A DNA stretch of 5,834 nucleotides, from contig SLHT01000186.1 of the NCBI GenBank assembly GCA_007136055.1, positions 1-5,834 on the forward strand, written 5' to 3'. Shown piece after piece: positions 5,213 through 5,834 of this stretch; position 1 is the first letter of the stretch; each line of letters opens with the position of its first letter. The position numbers were made by a program, and so were the translations under genes. The DNA comes from Syntrophomonadaceae bacterium (GTDB lineage Bacteria; Bacillota; Dethiobacteria; DTU022). The notes under the pieces are model-generated. The model did no database searches and was not told where the DNA came from. It was given only the letters and a program-made list of their open reading frames with translations.

Positions 5213-5475
5213 CTAATATTTCCTTTTACTCTTCACCCAGAATTCTTTTCTGCCTGCCGGAACACATTCGGCAGCTTCGCGGGCCTGGATCACGATGGTA
5301 TCAAACAACGGGATCTCTGAATCTATTGATTCAACAAGCGCCTAATCTTCAGTGCAACCTGAATCACACCTTCTGCGCCCTTTTCGGCCAGGCGCTCAAT
5401 AATACGCCGGTATTCGCCATCAGATGATTTAAAGCAAACCGCGGCAGGGATAATAATACACAAACGTTTACTTCC
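5213..5475 (-). pseudogene. Decayed aspartate/glutamate racemase, C-terminal relic
   Basis: Two reading frames of the minus strand together recreate the end of an Asp/Glu racemase-family protein. The first gives IIIPAAVCFK, then DGEYRRIIERLAEKGAEGVI. The frame then breaks by an apparent one-base loss at about 5360. In the next frame the catalytic-cysteine motif GCTE (5348..5359) appears, followed by an in-frame TAG (5344..5342), and then ALVESIDSEIPLFDT and QAREAAE to a TAG at 5215..5213. In working members of the family, GVIxGCTE and IPLFDT are joined in one frame and GCTE supplies the second catalytic Cys. The N-terminal two thirds, including the first catalytic Cys, are missing. The fragment has no start codon or ribosome binding site of its own and is clearly non-functional. 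It lies between the heliorhodopsin leader and the next gene, so it may mark a past deletion or rearrangement. Confidence 0.75.
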
Positions 5476-5640
5476 TAAAACATCTCACATTCTATTAAAA
5501 TAAATGGTTAAACATATTACCCTTATTAGCATTTTATACATTGGAACCCTCTTTTAGCAAACTACCTGCTGACCAAATATCTCCCGCCCCTCTCCTGCTA
5601 TTGATACCTGAATTTGGCTTTGGCAAACCAATAGATTAAT
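5476..5640. other. Non-coding stretch without recognised features
   Basis: This AT-rich stretch between the racemase relic and the rightmost promoter shows no ribosome binding site with a frame and no strong hairpin. A TTGG/CCAA pair with a 10-nt spacer (around 5614-5631) is the only dyad noticed. It is too short to call. Confidence 0.4.
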
Positions 5641-5670
5641 TTGACTCGGATTTAAGAATTGTGGTATTGT
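5641..5670 (+). promoter_or_regulatory. Promoter of the rightmost gene (extended -10)
   Basis: TTGACT (5641..5646), an 18-bp spacer and TATTGT (5665..5670) preceded by TG and one base (5662..5664) form a good housekeeping promoter. Its layout is the same as at the DUF3159 gene. The predicted start near 5677 leaves a leader of about 43 nt containing GGAGG (5710..5714). Confidence 0.6.
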
Positions 5671-5719
5671 TTTCCCATCAAAATGTTACATTCCTATCCC
5701 AGAATAAATGGAGGCCAAT

Positions 5720-5834
5720 ATGAAGCATCAAGAAAAAAACCGTTATATAGAAGCAGCCGAACGTTCTAATCTATGGCATCAAAACTACTTGCAGGAGATG
5801 AAAAGGTGCCGGTTTGATACCATTGCGGTACATG
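5720..5834 (+). CDS. Probable PLP-dependent Cys/Met metabolism enzyme, N-terminal part (cut by window edge)
   Basis: Thirty-eight codons are present and the gene runs off the right edge. The ATG has GGAGG 5 nt upstream. The protein begins MKHQEKNRYIEAAERSNLWH and reaches RCRFDTIAVH at residues 29-38. The segment F-D-T-x-A-V-H is the usual opening of cystathionine gamma-synthase, O-acetylhomoserine sulfhydrylase and methionine gamma-lyase type enzymes, where it is normally within the first 10-15 residues. Here a polar, helical extension of about 28 residues precedes it. All residues that bind PLP are outside the window. The assignment rests on one short motif and is tentative. Confidence 0.45.
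   Translation, partial: MKHQEKNRYIEAAERSNLWHQNYLQEMKRCRFDTIAVH

Overview
The window looks like chromosomal DNA from a moderate-to-low GC, monoderm bacterium, most likely an anaerobic Firmicute of the Clostridia/Syntrophomonas/Peptococcaceae kind. The signs are strong AGGAGG-type ribosome binding sites, two TTG starts, a Firmicute-like set of gene families (a dockerin, a CHAP wall hydrolase, a YegQ/YrrO-type U32 protein), and a heliorhodopsin, a family known mainly from monoderms. The assignment is inferred from gene content; there is no rRNA or other marker gene.

Layout, left to right: (1) the first 95 codons of a GH130-type glycosidase on the minus strand, entering from the left edge; (2) a 257-bp gap with a plausible promoter, two small perfect hairpins and a doubtful 24-codon reading frame; (3) a complete U32/TrhP-type tRNA-hydroxylation protein on the minus strand; (4) a divergent intergenic region with an 8-bp inverted repeat and a good promoter for (5) a plus-strand DUF3159 membrane protein; (6) on the minus strand, ending 4 bp from the DUF3159 stop, a secreted CHAP + SH3b + acidic linker + dockerin protein; (7) directly upstream of it, 40 bp away in the same direction, a heliorhodopsin with four MORN repeats and a coiled-coil linker fused to its N-terminus; (8) its leader, with a perfect 10-bp inverted repeat; (9) a decayed aspartate/glutamate racemase fragment; (10) a well-formed promoter and the first 38 codons of a plus-strand gene, probably a PLP-dependent Cys/Met-metabolism enzyme.

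The centre of interest is the apparent two-gene unit MORN-heliorhodopsin -> CHAP-SH3b-dockerin. The first protein carries all the residues expected of a retinal-binding heliorhodopsin (Schiff-base Lys379, counterion Glu246, His154 and His219 by alignment from memory with 48C12). Because heliorhodopsins sit inverted in the membrane, its MORN module should lie on the cytosolic face, next to lipid or a partner. The second protein is an exported, probably wall-cleaving enzyme with a calcium-binding dockerin that should plug into a cohesin elsewhere. Together they suggest a link between light sensing and cell-surface remodelling. That link rests only on gene order and is untested.
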